Shown: positions 1 through 8,741, counted from the stretch's first letter. The stretch is 62,007 bases of DNA from an uncultured Clostridia bacterium (GCA_947572415.1 CANPBT010000007.1:1-62007), one strand, 5' to 3'. Numbers and translations: made by a program. Notes: a model not told the origin generated them from the letters alone.

Positions 1-135
1 CGGTCGGTCCTACTGCTCCCGTAACGCCCGTTGCTCCCGTCGGCCCGGTCGGTCCTACTGCTCCCGTAACGCCCGTTGCTCCCGTCGGCCCGGTCGGTCC
101 CACTGCTCCCGTAACGCCCGTTGCTCCCGTCGGGC
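1..135. repeat. 45-bp tandem repeat encoding collagen triplets
   Basis: Three units lie at 1-45, 46-90 and 91-135. The first two are identical and the third differs at two positions. Each encodes fifteen residues, five Gly-X-Y triplets, in the minus-strand collagen frame. A fourth unit starting at 136 diverges after about 14 bases. The array continues past the left edge, so the full copy number is unknown. Near identity suggests recent expansion and likely length variation between strains. Confidence 0.95.
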
Positions 136-505
136 CGGTCGGTCCCACTTCACCTACTGCTCCCGTAACACCCGTCGCTCCCGTCGGACCTACCGCTCCG
201 GTGGCACCTGTTACTCCGTCGGCGCCGTCATTGCCGGCAGGACCGGTTGCGCCGGTAGAACCTCTGTAACCGCGGGGGCCCGTAGCGCCGGTCATACCGG
301 TTGTTCCAGTCGGCCCCGTAGCGCCGGTCGCGCCGGTTACCCCCACTGCGCCCGTAGCACCGGTTACTCCGCGCGGCCCCGTTGCTCCCGTGGCGCCTGT
401 CGGGCCCGTAATACCAGTCAGTGTATATACCACACGTACGGGTCGCCGACCGCCGCAGCCGTTGTTGCAACATAAAAAAAACTGTCTAAATGAAATTTCA
501 ATCAT
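1..505 (-). CDS. Collagen-like Gly-X-Thr repeat surface protein (C-terminus beyond window)
   Basis: The frame opens with ATG at 503-505, nine bases after a GAGG ribosome binding site, and stays open to the left edge, so only the N-terminal 168 or so residues are seen. The start reads [10 protein letters not shown], then a Cys-rich stretch (CCNNGCGG), a short linker, and from about residue 32 an unbroken series of collagen triplets, mostly GPT, GAT, GVT and GAV with occasional GPR and GND. No signal peptide is evident. Gly-X-Thr collagen stalks are known from exosporium and other surface filaments of Bacillota, such as BclA, where the threonines are O-glycosylated. The ATG overlaps the stop of the upstream glycosyltransferase by eight bases, so the two genes are translationally coupled; the glycosyltransferase may decorate this protein (inference). 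The last part seen is built from nearly identical 45-bp units. The family call is firm; cell location is inferred. Confidence 0.85.
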   Translation of the reverse strand, partial: MIEISFRQFFLCCNNGCGGRRPVRVVYTLTGITGPTGATGATGPRGVTGATGAVGVTGATGATGPTGTTGMTGATGPRGYRGSTGATGPAGNDGADGVTGATGAVGPTGATGVTGAVGEVGPTGPTGATGVTGAVGPTGPTGATGVTGAVGPTGPTGATGVTGAVGPT

Positions 506-1577
506 CAATTTTACCTCTTATTCCGAGTTTTTCGAAATATTTTTTATTGTTAAGATAATTAGCGTTATCGGGTTTAATTTGCCCTGCACGCTCGTTATAA
601 GCATAAGCCTTATCATATTCGCCAAGCTTATCGTAAAGCACGCATAATTGTATAAGCGGAATAAAACCGTTAAAATCGCGGTTGATAAAACCTCCCGATT
701 TTTCGTTTTCACCAGAGTTAAGCGCCGCTTTATACCAGTAAACGGACGAATTATAATCGCCTGACTTCAGAAAATGCTCTCCGAGGATACAGCACGTCTG
801 CCCGCCGGGCGGCAAAAACGTAAGACTGCGCAACAAGGAAGCCAGCGCGCGGCGTTCGTCCCCCAAAGCGGCGTATACGGTATACAGATTTATACAAGCT
901 TCGACTTTGTTTACAACCCAACCGCTGCCGTTAAGAAAATCTTCCAGAACTGCCGCGCTTTCAAGATACATTTTATTGAATAAAAGCTCTCTGCCGTAAT
1001 AAAATTTTTGTCTTTCGTCAAGCCCCGCACCCAAGGCTATCTGTTTTTGCAATATACCGAGATTTCTTAACGGCTTGTTTTCTTTTACTTTTTTATGATA
1101 CACAGTCGCGTCGGAATACAGGATTTTACCCTGCGGAGCTATAGCTTCGTGCACGGCGCCCGTAAACCTGAAATTCAGCACCCTTTTAAAAATGCGTTCG
1201 CGCATATATACGAAAGTCGGCACGTCGCCGTCGAACGCCGCGGCATAAGGCAGCACCGCCATATCGTAACTGCCGAATTCCGTTTTCAGGTCGTTAATCT
1301 TTTCACAGTTTTCGTCGGTTATAACGTCGTCGGCGTCAAGCCACATTACAAGGTCGCACGTTGCTTTTTCGAATGCAAAATTTCTTGCTGCGGAAAAATC
1401 GTCGCACCATTGAAAAAAGAATACTTTATCCGTAAATTTTTTCACCTGCGCGACAGTGTCGTCGGTCGAACCCGTATCTACAACCACAATTTCGTCGGCA
1501 AATTTCGCAACGCAGTTAAGGCACCTGCCTATTACGTCCTGCTCGTCTTTTACAATAAGACATACGCTCAAAGTCAT
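498..1577 (-). CDS. Family 2 glycosyltransferase with C-terminal TPR-like repeats
   Basis: This 359-residue protein opens with the GT2 signature: a beta-strand followed by KDEQDVI (residues 10-16), the [10 protein letters not shown] nucleotide-binding segment (32-41) and the metal-binding LDADD motif (80-84). These mark a GT-A fold transferase that moves a sugar from a nucleotide donor. Residues from about 190 to the end look like helical TPR repeats, an arrangement found in SunS-like and other protein glycosyltransferases of Bacillota. No membrane segment is seen, so it should act in the cytoplasm. The stop codon overlaps the start of the collagen-like gene by eight bases. An AAGGT ribosome binding site lies seven bases before the ATG, and a TATAAT-like -10 is just upstream. 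The acceptor is unknown; the neighbouring threonine-rich collagen protein is the obvious candidate (inference). Confidence 0.85.
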   Translation of the reverse strand: MTLSVCLIVKDEQDVIGRCLNCVAKFADEIVVVDTGSTDDTVAQVKKFTDKVFFFQWCDDFSAARNFAFEKATCDLVMWLDADDVITDENCEKINDLKTEFGSYDMAVLPYAAAFDGDVPTFVYMRERIFKRVLNFRFTGAVHEAIAPQGKILYSDATVYHKKVKENKPLRNLGILQKQIALGAGLDERQKFYYGRELLFNKMYLESAAVLEDFLNGSGWVVNKVEACINLYTVYAALGDERRALASLLRSLTFLPPGGQTCCILGEHFLKSGDYNSSVYWYKAALNSGENEKSGGFINRDFNGFIPLIQLCVLYDKLGEYDKAYAYNERAGQIKPDNANYLNNKKYFEKLGIRGKIDD

Positions 1578-1594
1578 ATTTATACCTTAAAAAC

Positions 1595-1600
1595 ATTATA
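1595..1600 (-). promoter_or_regulatory. Candidate -10 box for the glycosyltransferase-collagen pair
   Basis: On the minus strand TATAAT stands 18 bases before the glycosyltransferase start and just after the clpC terminator. The -35 position (about 1618-1623, TGGCTT) is poor, so this is a weak call. It would make the glycosyltransferase-collagen pair a separate unit from clpC. Confidence 0.35.
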
Positions 1601-1613
1601 TGCGGCGCAAAAT

Positions 1614-1644
1614 AAAAAAGCCACCTTGCATAAAGGCGGCTTTT
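1614..1644 (-). terminator. Intrinsic terminator after clpC
   Basis: The minus strand reads AAAAGCCGCC, a nine-base loop and GGTGGCTTTTTT: a GC-rich stem with one G-T pair followed by six T residues. It lies directly after the clpC stop at 1649. Confidence 0.85.
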
Positions 1645-1648
1645 AAAA

Positions 1649-4177
1649 TTATTCTGTTTGTTTCTTTTCGGAGCGGAAAGTAAATTCGCCGTCGGTTACG
1701 GTAATGCGCACCGTTTCACCGGGGAGAACTCGCCCCGCAAGGATTTCATCGGAAAGTCTGTCCTCTATACGCTTTTGAACAATCCTTTTCAACGGGCGAG
1801 CGCCGTACATATCGTTGTAGCCCTCGTCGACAAGCTTTGCCATAGCTTCGTCCGATACTTCCAAGGATACGCGTCTGTCCAAGAGCCGTGCCGACAATCC
1901 GTTGATTATCTTGCGGCAAATTTGCGCGGCTTCGTCCTTGGTAAGCTTACGGAAGATAATTATATCGTCGAGTCTGTTTAAAAATTCGGGTTTGAACTGC
2001 TCGCGCAGGGCCTCGTTGATATTATCCTTCATATTGTCGTAGCCGTCGTCCTCGGAAGAAGTAAAACCGAAATTCGACATCTTTTTAATCTGGCTCGCGC
2101 CTACGTTCGACGTCATTATTATTATCGTATTTTTGAAATTGATTACTCTGCCCTTACTGTCGGTAAGTCTGCCGTCGTCGAGTATCTGCAACAACACGTT
2201 AAAGACGTCAGGGTGAGCTTTTTCGACTTCGTCGAACAAAACTACGCTGTAAGGCTTTCTTCTGACCTTTTCTGTAAGCTGTCCGCCGTTCGACTCGTCG
2301 TAGCCGATATATCCGGGAGGCGCGCCTATAAGCTTTGATACCGAATGCTTTTCCATATATTCGGACATATCGAGCCTTATCATAAGCGATTCGTCGCCGA
2401 ACATAGTTTCCGCAAGCGCCTTTGCAAGGTCGGTTTTACCGACGCCCGTAGGGCCTACGAATATGAACGAACCTATAGGTTTATTCGGCTCGCTCAACCC
2501 CGCACGCGCACGACGGATTGCCCTTGCAACCGCGCTGACCGCCTCGTCCTGACCGATAATCCGCTCATGAAGATTTTTTTCGAGGTTTAAAAGCTTTTCG
2601 CTTTCCTGTTCGGTGAGCTTAACCACGGGCACGCCCGTCCAGCCGCTTACTATATCCGCGATTTCGTCGCTGCCTATTTTGGGTGAAGTGGAATACTTCT
2701 GACCGCTCCACTCCGATTCGAGTTTTTTTACCCTTTCGTGCAAATCGTTGATTTCGTTTACGAGCTTCTGCGCCTGAGAGTAATTTTCGCCCTTTGCCGC
2801 TTTCTGCTTTTCGAGGTTTAACCTCTTTATCTTCTCTTCGAGCTCTTTTACCTCCTCGGGGCTGTTAAGACTGTTAAGTCTTGCGCGGGAAGCCGCCTCG
2901 TCGATAAGGTCTATGGCTTTATCGGGCAAAAATCTGTCGGTTATATATCTTGCCGAAAGAGTAGCCGCGGCTATAATCGCCTCGTCGGTGATAACCACTT
3001 TATGATGCGCCTCGTATTTGTCGCGCAAACCGCGAAGTATTGAAACGGTGTCCTCGACGGTGGGCTCGTCGACTTGTACGGGAGTAAAACGACGCTCGAG
3101 AGCGGCGTCTTTTTCGATATACTTTCTGTACTCTTCGAGTGTGGTTGCGCCTATCGTCTGTAATTCTCCGCGCGCCAGCATGGGTTTGAGAATATTTGCG
3201 GCGTCCATATTGCCGTCGGAGGTCGAGCCCGCGCCTACGATTGAATGAATTTCATCTATAAAAAGAATTACGTTACCGTTATTCTTTATGCTGTTTATAG
3301 CATTTTTCAGCCTTTCCTCAAAATCGCCGCGATACTTCGCACCCGCTACCATACCCGCAAGGTCGAGCGAAAAAACAATTTTATTTTTAAGAAGGTCGGG
3401 CACTTCGTTTTTGATTATTGCCTGAGCGAGCCCCTCGACTACGGCGCTTTTACCGACGCCGGGTTCGCCTATCAGCACTGGATTATTTTTAGTACGGCGC
3501 GAAAGCACCTGAATTATCTTATCGATTTCTTTTTTTCTGCCTATTACGGGGTCTATTTTTCCCTCGCGCGCTTTCTGGGTAAGGTCTGTGCCGTACTGAG
3601 TGACCGATTTATCCAGCGACGACTCGTTTTTAACCTTTCTTTCGCCCTGGGGCTTGTTCTGTTTGGGCGCAACCGAGCCGAAAAACGCCTTACCGAGCTG
3701 AACGAAAGGGTCGTCGTCGTCATCATCGTCCTCTTCGAGCGAACCGTTGTTTAAGACGAGTTCGAGCTTGCTTGCAAGCTTAGTTATGTTTACACCGCTC
3801 GCACGGAAGATACGCATAGCAAGGCATTCGCTTGACGACATAACAGCATACAGCATATGTTCGGTGCCCGCAAGCGAATCTTCCCCGTTAATTTCGATAG
3901 CCACTTCCAAAGCGCGCTCAATCATATGCTTCGTACGGGGAGTAAAACCGTTTATATTAGCACGTTTATCGATAGAGCGCGCGAAATATTCGCGGTACTG
4001 TGTTTCGTTGACCTCGCACGCATTTAACACTTTATACGCGGTGCAATCCGGGCAATTGAGCATAGCGAAAATTATGTGCTCGCTGCCGATATAGCTGCTG
4101 CCGTACACCTTTGCCGCCTCTTCCGCAAGCCCGATTACGCGCTGTAAATTATCCGTAAATTTATTTATATATTCCAT
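1649..4177 (-). CDS. clpC: ATP-dependent Clp protease ATP-binding subunit ClpC
   Basis: This 842-residue HSP100 unfoldase feeds substrates, including proteins arginine-phosphorylated by McsB, to the ClpP chamber. It has the normal ClpC order: a double Clp-N domain (about 1-140), a first AAA+ domain with Walker A GEPGVGKS (237-244), a UVR-type coiled middle domain (about 440-490), a second AAA+ domain with Walker A GPTGVGKT (575-582), and the ClpB D2-small C-terminal domain. Length is close to the usual 810-850. The linker after the N domain carries seven consecutive aspartates (150-156), which is unusual. An AGAGGT ribosome binding site lies five bases before the ATG. It is last in mcsA-mcsB-clpC, 42 bases after mcsB, and is followed by an intrinsic terminator. 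Confidence 0.98.
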   Translation of the reverse strand: MEYINKFTDNLQRVIGLAEEAAKVYGSSYIGSEHIIFAMLNCPDCTAYKVLNACEVNETQYREYFARSIDKRANINGFTPRTKHMIERALEVAIEINGEDSLAGTEHMLYAVMSSSECLAMRIFRASGVNITKLASKLELVLNNGSLEEDDDDDDDPFVQLGKAFFGSVAPKQNKPQGERKVKNESSLDKSVTQYGTDLTQKAREGKIDPVIGRKKEIDKIIQVLSRRTKNNPVLIGEPGVGKSAVVEGLAQAIIKNEVPDLLKNKIVFSLDLAGMVAGAKYRGDFEERLKNAINSIKNNGNVILFIDEIHSIVGAGSTSDGNMDAANILKPMLARGELQTIGATTLEEYRKYIEKDAALERRFTPVQVDEPTVEDTVSILRGLRDKYEAHHKVVITDEAIIAAATLSARYITDRFLPDKAIDLIDEAASRARLNSLNSPEEVKELEEKIKRLNLEKQKAAKGENYSQAQKLVNEINDLHERVKKLESEWSGQKYSTSPKIGSDEIADIVSGWTGVPVVKLTEQESEKLLNLEKNLHERIIGQDEAVSAVARAIRRARAGLSEPNKPIGSFIFVGPTGVGKTDLAKALAETMFGDESLMIRLDMSEYMEKHSVSKLIGAPPGYIGYDESNGGQLTEKVRRKPYSVVLFDEVEKAHPDVFNVLLQILDDGRLTDSKGRVINFKNTIIIMTSNVGASQIKKMSNFGFTSSEDDGYDNMKDNINEALREQFKPEFLNRLDDIIIFRKLTKDEAAQICRKIINGLSARLLDRRVSLEVSDEAMAKLVDEGYNDMYGARPLKRIVQKRIEDRLSDEILAGRVLPGETVRITVTDGEFTFRSEKKQTE

Positions 4178-4219
4178 AATAACCTCTGTCGCGAATTACT
4201 ATTTTTAAATCCGCAATCT

Positions 4220-5230
4220 TTATCCTTTCATTTTTTTGAACGCTTTCGCGCAGTACTGCGCGCGGTAAACGTCACGCTCCAACGGGGTCAGCTGTTTACC
4301 GGCCGCAGCTGTTATGTTTGACGGGCTTAACTTTATCGCCAAATCGTCGATAGCGCCAACCTCGGTAATATTTATATATCCCAGACACGCGCCCAGCTTT
4401 ACTTTTGCCGACAGCTTGATAAACTCGCCGGTGGAAATCTTAGCACAGTTGGTAAGTATACCGTACGCACGCAGGCACTCGTCCTGAATTTCAAGCGCGG
4501 ACGAACCTCGCATCAAATTACGTCGCTCAGTTTCTTCCAGAAGGCAAAGCTTTTTTACAACCTCGTCAACTTGCGATAAAATTTCTTCCTCTGTTACTCC
4601 GAGGGTTACCTCGTTGCTTATCTGGTATTTATAACCCTCTGCCTCGCTGCCCTCGCCGTAAACGCCGCGTACCGTCAAGCCTAACCTCGAAATACTTCTG
4701 ATAACCTTAGGCATAATTCCGTTTACCGTCAGCGCAGGTAAAAAGAGCATTACCGAAGCCCTTAATCCCGTGCCGAGGTTTGTGGGACAGGCAGTAAGAT
4801 AACCGAGCTGTTCGTCGAAAGCAAATTTCATAGAGACGCCTATCTGCCCGTCGATTTCCGACATGGTTTCGTATGCGAGCCGCAAATTCAGACCCTTTAC
4901 GATACACTGTTCGCGGAGGTGGTCTTCCTCGTTTATCATTACAGATACGTTTTCTTCGCTGTTTATCAGCGCGGCGGAAAAGCGTTTGTTTTTTATAAGC
5001 TGCGGACTTATTAAATGGTTTTCCATCATACAGACTGCCTGCTCGTCCGATACGGCGTCCATATAATAAAGCCGGAATTCGTCAAGCCGCGAAAGGCCCG
5101 AAGATACAAGCCGTATTATCTCTTTCGCCTGTTTTTCGCCCTGCAAATGCGACGGAAAAGGGTAGCCTTCAAGGTTTCGCGCCAGACGAATACGCGTAGA
5201 TACAACCGTACCGCCCGAAAGTTTATCCAT
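4220..5230 (-). CDS. mcsB: Protein-arginine kinase McsB
   Basis: The 336-residue protein belongs to the phosphagen kinase fold. It carries the characteristic STRIRLARN motif near the N-terminus (11-19) and the conserved C-terminal region ending in RAQYCAKAFKKMKG. McsB phosphorylates arginines on damaged or regulatory proteins, and phosphoarginine is the degradation tag read by ClpC-ClpP. Its first codons overlap the end of mcsA by eight bases, matching the McsA-McsB partnership in which McsA activates the kinase. Length is slightly below the roughly 350-360 residues usual in Bacillus. Cytoplasmic. Confidence 0.97.
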   Translation of the reverse strand: MDKLSGGTVVSTRIRLARNLEGYPFPSHLQGEKQAKEIIRLVSSGLSRLDEFRLYYMDAVSDEQAVCMMENHLISPQLIKNKRFSAALINSEENVSVMINEEDHLREQCIVKGLNLRLAYETMSEIDGQIGVSMKFAFDEQLGYLTACPTNLGTGLRASVMLFLPALTVNGIMPKVIRSISRLGLTVRGVYGEGSEAEGYKYQISNEVTLGVTEEEILSQVDEVVKKLCLLEETERRNLMRGSSALEIQDECLRAYGILTNCAKISTGEFIKLSAKVKLGACLGYINITEVGAIDDLAIKLSPSNITAAAGKQLTPLERDVYRAQYCAKAFKKMKG

Positions 5231-5711
5231 TGTTTCCGCCCCCGTGTAAAGTTTTTTTGATACTGTTAATTTTTCTGTTCAATCTGTCGGCGTCGGCAAA
5301 CTTTTTATCGCGCAGAGCAACCTCGAGCTGTTCCTGCAGAGTTTTAAGCTGACGGTGCAGCCCGAGCGCGTCGCTGTTCTGCCCCACCTTGCCTATGTGG
5401 GTTACCTTGCCCTGTATACGGCGTATCGACGGAGTAAGCTCCTCCTTGAACACGTCGTAACAACTCGTACAGCCCAAAAGCCCCGTCCTTTCGTAGTCGG
5501 CGTATGTAATTCCGCAAACCGGACAGACCTTTTTCCTCCGCGTCGGCGAGCCGAAAAGCCCCGCCCAGATTTCGTTATTTATTTTGTTGTTTAACTCGCC
5601 GTAAAGGTCGGCGTAACACGCGGCGCACAAATGACTTTCAAACTTATTCCCGTTCACTTTTTCAACGTAATTTATTACCGCCACGTTTTTTTTACAATGC
5701 TGACATAACAT
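5223..5711 (-). CDS. mcsA: McsA, zinc-finger activator of McsB
   Basis: The 162-residue protein has four CXXC zinc-binding pairs: CQHC at 3-6, CAAC at about 28-31, CPVC near 63 and CTSC near 80. It ends with a UVR motif, a helical hairpin typical of UvrB, UvrC and Clp partners. In known systems McsA activates the McsB kinase and binds ClpC. It is first in the operon and divergent from the bile salt hydrolase. In most Bacillota the repressor gene ctsR precedes it, but no ctsR is present here and I see no CtsR heptamer repeat in the upstream gap. Confidence 0.95.
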   Translation of the reverse strand: MLCQHCKKNVAVINYVEKVNGNKFESHLCAACYADLYGELNNKINNEIWAGLFGSPTRRKKVCPVCGITYADYERTGLLGCTSCYDVFKEELTPSIRRIQGKVTHIGKVGQNSDALGLHRQLKTLQEQLEVALRDKKFADADRLNRKINSIKKTLHGGGNNG

Positions 5712-5730
5712 AATATTTACCTATACCTTT

Positions 5731-5759
5731 ATTATAATACTTTTTCGGTGCGCATAAAC
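5731..5759 (-). promoter_or_regulatory. Candidate promoter of mcsA-mcsB-clpC
   Basis: The minus strand has TATAAT at 5731-5736 about 20 bases before the mcsA ATG. The -35 element is poor (TTTATG or GTTTAT by spacing), so an activator or alternative sigma factor could be involved. No GGTCAAA-type CtsR repeats or CIRCE inverted repeat are visible in the 144-base divergent region. Confidence 0.4.
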
Positions 5760-5855
5760 ATTTTTATTGCCGTACCGTAAAAATTTTTGCGTTTTTTATC
5801 CGATACGTATTTAAAATATGTAGGTTTTGCCATAATTTATACGGAGGCGAAAATT

Positions 5856-6830
5856 ATGTGTACGGCAATTACTTACAAAACTAAAAATTTTTACTTCGGC
5901 AGAACGCTCGACCTTGAATACTCGTATTCGGAAGAAGTGGTTATAATGCCGAAGAAATTTTCATTCCCTTTAAGACACTCGAAAACCCGCGCAAGGAAAT
6001 ACGCGATAATCGGTACGGCGTTTGTGCCGGATACTATACCTCTTTTTTACGACGCGGCGAACGAGGCCGGACTGTGTATGGCCGGATTGAACTTCCCCGA
6101 AAACGCGAAATACAATAAGGTTAACGAAAACAGAACAAACGTAGCGCAATTCGAGCTTATACCTTTTATCCTCGGGAATTGCGCGGACACTGAAGAAGCC
6201 GTAAAACTTATACGTAAAATCAATATTACCGACACGGCTTACAGCCGGAAACTGCCTCTTACAGACCTGCACTGGATTATTGCGGATAAGAACGAATGCG
6301 TAACAGTGGAATGCGTTGCCGACGGGGTTAAAATTTACGATAACACCGCGGGGGTGCTGACCAACAATCCGCCGTTTAATATGCAGACGTTCAACCTGAA
6401 TAACTATATAAATCTTTCGCCCGGGCAACCGAAAAACACCTTTTCGTCGAAGCTTGAACTTAAAAATTATACGAAAGGTCTGGGTGCTGCCGGGCTGCCC
6501 GGCGATTTGTCTTCTCAAGCGCGCTTTGTAAGGGCGGTTTTTACAAAATTGAATTCTGTTTCTGGTAAATCTGAAGAGCAGAGCGTGAATCAGTTTTTCC
6601 ACATACTCGGCAGCGTATCGCAACCGCGCGGCAGTAACAGACTCGACGGCGACAAATACGAAATTACCGTATACACCTCGTGCTGTAACGCAAGCGACGG
6701 AGTTTACTACTACACCACTTACGGCAACCACCGTATAAACGCCGTCGATATCAGGAAAGTTAATCTTCAATCGGACGAGCTTTACAGATACCCGCATATA
6801 AATAAAGAGAGTTTTAACAAACAGAACTGA
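5856..6830 (+). CDS. bsh: Choloylglycine (bile salt) hydrolase
   Basis: I place the start at 5856, eight bases after a GGAGG site, not at an upstream in-frame ATG at 5787, because the enzyme needs Cys2 exposed after Met removal. The 324-residue product starts MCTAITY and carries the Ntn-hydrolase active site: Cys2, Arg16, Asp19, Asn79 in AGLN, Asn170 in VLTNNP and Arg223 in SQARFVR. These correspond to the conserved Cys2/Arg18/Asp21/Asn82/Asn175/Arg228 of bile salt hydrolases. Asn rather than Tyr at the fourth site favours bile salts over penicillin V. It cleaves glycine or taurine from conjugated bile acids in the cytoplasm. It is a single-gene unit divergent from mcsA and ends at a terminator shared with the converging gene. 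It implies a vertebrate gut habitat. Confidence 0.93.
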   Translation: MCTAITYKTKNFYFGRTLDLEYSYSEEVVIMPKKFSFPLRHSKTRARKYAIIGTAFVPDTIPLFYDAANEAGLCMAGLNFPENAKYNKVNENRTNVAQFELIPFILGNCADTEEAVKLIRKINITDTAYSRKLPLTDLHWIIADKNECVTVECVADGVKIYDNTAGVLTNNPPFNMQTFNLNNYINLSPGQPKNTFSSKLELKNYTKGLGAAGLPGDLSSQARFVRAVFTKLNSVSGKSEEQSVNQFFHILGSVSQPRGSNRLDGDKYEITVYTSCCNASDGVYYYTTYGNHRINAVDIRKVNLQSDELYRYPHINKESFNKQN

Positions 6831-6840
6831 AAATATAAAA

Positions 6841-6870
6841 AAAATCGGCTTTAAAAAAGCCGATTTTTTT
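6841..6870. terminator. Bidirectional terminator between bsh and the GGGtGRT gene
   Basis: A 12-bp perfect stem with the core AATCGGCTTT / AAAGCCGATT encloses a three-base AAA loop. It is flanked by A residues on one side and T residues on the other, so it can end transcription from both converging genes. Confidence 0.9.
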
Positions 6871-6882
6871 ATTAAGCAATAT

Positions 6883-7884
6883 TTACTTCGTCATGCCTTC
6901 CTGAACGGCAACCGCGACTGCAACTGTAGCGCCGACCATCGGGTTGTTGCCCATACCTATCAAGCCCATCATCTCAACGTGAGCGGGAACGGACGAGGAA
7001 CCTGCGAACTGCGCGTCGGAGTGCATACGACCCATAGTATCGGTCATGCCGTACGAAGAAGGGCCGGCCGCCATATTGTCGGGGTGAAGCGTTCTGCCGG
7101 TACCGCCGCCGCTTGCAACCGAGAAATACTTGACGCCGTTCTCATTGCACCACTTCTTATACGTGCCCGCAACGGGATGCTGGAAGCGCGTAGGGTTGGT
7201 CGAGTTGCCCGTAATAGAAACGGAAACGTGCTCCATTTTCATAATTGCAACGCCTTCGGGTACGTTATCCGCGCCGTAGCACTTTACCTTTGCCCTTGCG
7301 CCTTCAGAGAAAGCGACGCTGTCGACAACTTTCACCTCTTCGGTGTAAGGGTCGAACTCCGTTCTGCAATAGGTGAAGCCGTTAATCCTCGAAATTATAT
7401 AGGCAGCGTCTTTGCCGAGTCCGTTTAAAATGACCCTCAAAGGCTTAACTCTCACTTTGTTTGCGTTTTCAGCGATTTTGATTGCGCCCTCGGCAGCCGC
7501 GAAGGATTCATGACCCGCAAGGAAGCAGAAACAGTCGGTTTCTTCGGAAAGAAGCATTGCGCCAAGATTACCGTGGCCCAAACCAACTTTTCTGTTTTCC
7601 GCTACAGAACCGGGGATACAGAAGCTCTGAAGCCCGATACCGATTGCGGCAGCCGCGTCGGCAGCCCTTTTGCAGCCCTTTTTGATTGCGATTGCCGCGC
7701 CTACCGTGTATGCCCAGACTGCGTTTTCAAAACAGATAGGCTGCGTGCCGCGCACGATTTTATCCACGTCGATACCTTTTTCAAGGCAGATATCGCGGCA
7801 TTGCTCAATATTTTTAATGCCGTACTCTTTGAGTACGCCGAGAATTTTGCTCTCTCTTCTTTCATAACTTTCGAAAAGTGCCAT
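6883..7884 (-). CDS. GGGtGRT protein
   Basis: This 333-residue protein contains the family-naming motif GGGTGRTLHPDN near residue 260 and a highly conserved Gly/Met-rich C-terminal region (DTMGRMHSDAQF, HVEMMGLIGMGNNP). The family is widespread in anaerobes and is usually annotated only by its motif; its biochemical role is not established. It starts two bases after the stop of the NifU-like scaffold gene, a pairing found repeatedly in Clostridia, which suggests a joint function in iron-sulfur or redox metabolism (inference). No signal peptide or membrane segment, so cytoplasmic. Cysteines occur (for instance in the CFCF and YCRT segments) but form no recognisable ferredoxin pattern. Confidence 0.92.
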   Translation of the reverse strand: MALFESYERRESKILGVLKEYGIKNIEQCRDICLEKGIDVDKIVRGTQPICFENAVWAYTVGAAIAIKKGCKRAADAAAAIGIGLQSFCIPGSVAENRKVGLGHGNLGAMLLSEETDCFCFLAGHESFAAAEGAIKIAENANKVRVKPLRVILNGLGKDAAYIISRINGFTYCRTEFDPYTEEVKVVDSVAFSEGARAKVKCYGADNVPEGVAIMKMEHVSVSITGNSTNPTRFQHPVAGTYKKWCNENGVKYFSVASGGGTGRTLHPDNMAAGPSSYGMTDTMGRMHSDAQFAGSSSVPAHVEMMGLIGMGNNPMVGATVAVAVAVQEGMTK

Positions 7885-7886
7885 AA

Positions 7887-8612
7887 TCAGTCAACCTCCT
7901 TATCGGTTCTGGGGTCGATATGTTTAACCGCACCCTGCTCGGCGGAATATCTGCCGTAAGTGCCTATCGATTTTTCGTAAGCTTCGTTGGGGGTAAGTCC
8001 TTTCTTGATGAAGTCGGTCATTTTGCCGAGAGAAACGAACTTATAGCCGCAAACCTCGTTGTTTTTATCGAGCGCGAGGGAAATAACGTAACCCTCCGCC
8101 ATTTCGAGATATCTTACGCCTTTGAGCGCGGTGCCGTACATTGTGCCGACCTGCGAACGAAGCCCTTTGCCCAAATCCTCGAGTCCCGCACCTACGGGAA
8201 GCCCGTCCTCCGAGAAAGCCGACTGCGTTCTGCCGTATACGATTTGCAGGAACAGCTCGCGCATTGCCGTATTTATTGCGTCGCAGACAAGGTCGGTATT
8301 CAATGCTTCGAGAATTGTCTTGTGGGGCAGAATTTCGGCCGCCATTGCCGCCGAGTGAGTCATACCCGAACAACCTATGGTTTCAACGAGGCACTCCTGA
8401 ATAATACCGTCCTTGACGTTTAAAGTCAGTTTACATGCGCCCTGCTGCGGTGCGCACCAACCGATACCGTGAGTAAGACCCTTGATATCTTTGATTTCCT
8501 TTGCCTTTATCCATAAGCCCTCTTCGGGAATGGGTGCGGGACCGTGCTCGAATCTGCCGGACACGCCCTTTGCAACGCAAATCATATTTTCAATGTCTTT
8601 TGAATAATGCAT
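7887..8612 (-). CDS. NifU-like iron-sulfur cluster assembly scaffold homolog
   Basis: The 241-residue protein resembles the IscU/NifU N-terminal scaffold fold: a conserved cysteine in a GWCAPQQGACK segment (near 52-60), a second in the ETIGCSGMTHSAAM loop (near 80), and a third in the LVCDAINTAM helix (near 109). It is longer than IscU (about 130 residues) because of a C-terminal extension that is particular to the group encoded next to GGGtGRT proteins. It is first in a two-gene operon with a near-consensus promoter and an AGGAGG-like site. A role in assembling or delivering Fe-S clusters to a GGGtGRT-linked process is inferred. Confidence 0.85.
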   Translation of the reverse strand: MHYSKDIENMICVAKGVSGRFEHGPAPIPEEGLWIKAKEIKDIKGLTHGIGWCAPQQGACKLTLNVKDGIIQECLVETIGCSGMTHSAAMAAEILPHKTILEALNTDLVCDAINTAMRELFLQIVYGRTQSAFSEDGLPVGAGLEDLGKGLRSQVGTMYGTALKGVRYLEMAEGYVISLALDKNNEVCGYKFVSLGKMTDFIKKGLTPNEAYEKSIGTYGRYSAEQGAVKHIDPRTDKEVD

Positions 8613-8634
8613 TACGTTTTCCTCCGATTTATTT

Positions 8635-8648
8635 GCGGTTTAAACCGC
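8635..8648. promoter_or_regulatory. 14-bp perfect palindrome in the scaffold gene leader
   Basis: GCGGTTTAAACCGC lies about 12 to 25 bases downstream of the predicted transcription start and before the ribosome binding site. It is either an operator for a dimeric repressor or a small RNA hairpin. I do not recognise it as a known Rex, Fur, PerR or IscR box. Confidence 0.6.
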
Positions 8649-8667
8649 TATATTTTTAACTATTAAA

Positions 8668-8696
8668 ATTATAACACATCGAAAAAATTAATTCAA
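8668..8696 (-). promoter_or_regulatory. Sigma-A type promoter of the scaffold-GGGtGRT operon
   Basis: On the minus strand, -35 TTGAAT (8691-8696), a 17-base spacer and -10 TATAAT (8668-8673) match the consensus closely. The start site would be near 8660, giving a leader of about 50 bases that contains the palindrome. Confidence 0.85.
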
Positions 8697-8741
8697 CAGC
8701 AATACGCATATATTTTAAAAAAATTTTGGATTCGGCGGCAT

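Noticed and set aside
228..473. Open frame of 81 codons on the minus strand inside the collagen region
   Set aside because: It has Arg/Gly/Tyr-rich shadow composition with no ribosome binding site. The collagen frame, one register away, has the proper start, site and repeats.
5787..5855. In-frame upstream ATG for the bile salt hydrolase
   Set aside because: It would bury the nucleophile Cys2 and has no ribosome binding site; the GGAGG before 5856 decides the start.
5712..5855. CtsR or CIRCE operator upstream of mcsA
   Set aside because: No GGTCAAA direct repeat or CIRCE inverted repeat found in the gap.
5970..6797. 275-codon frame antisense to the bile salt hydrolase
   Set aside because: Shadow of a gene with an intact active site; no family features or ribosome binding site.
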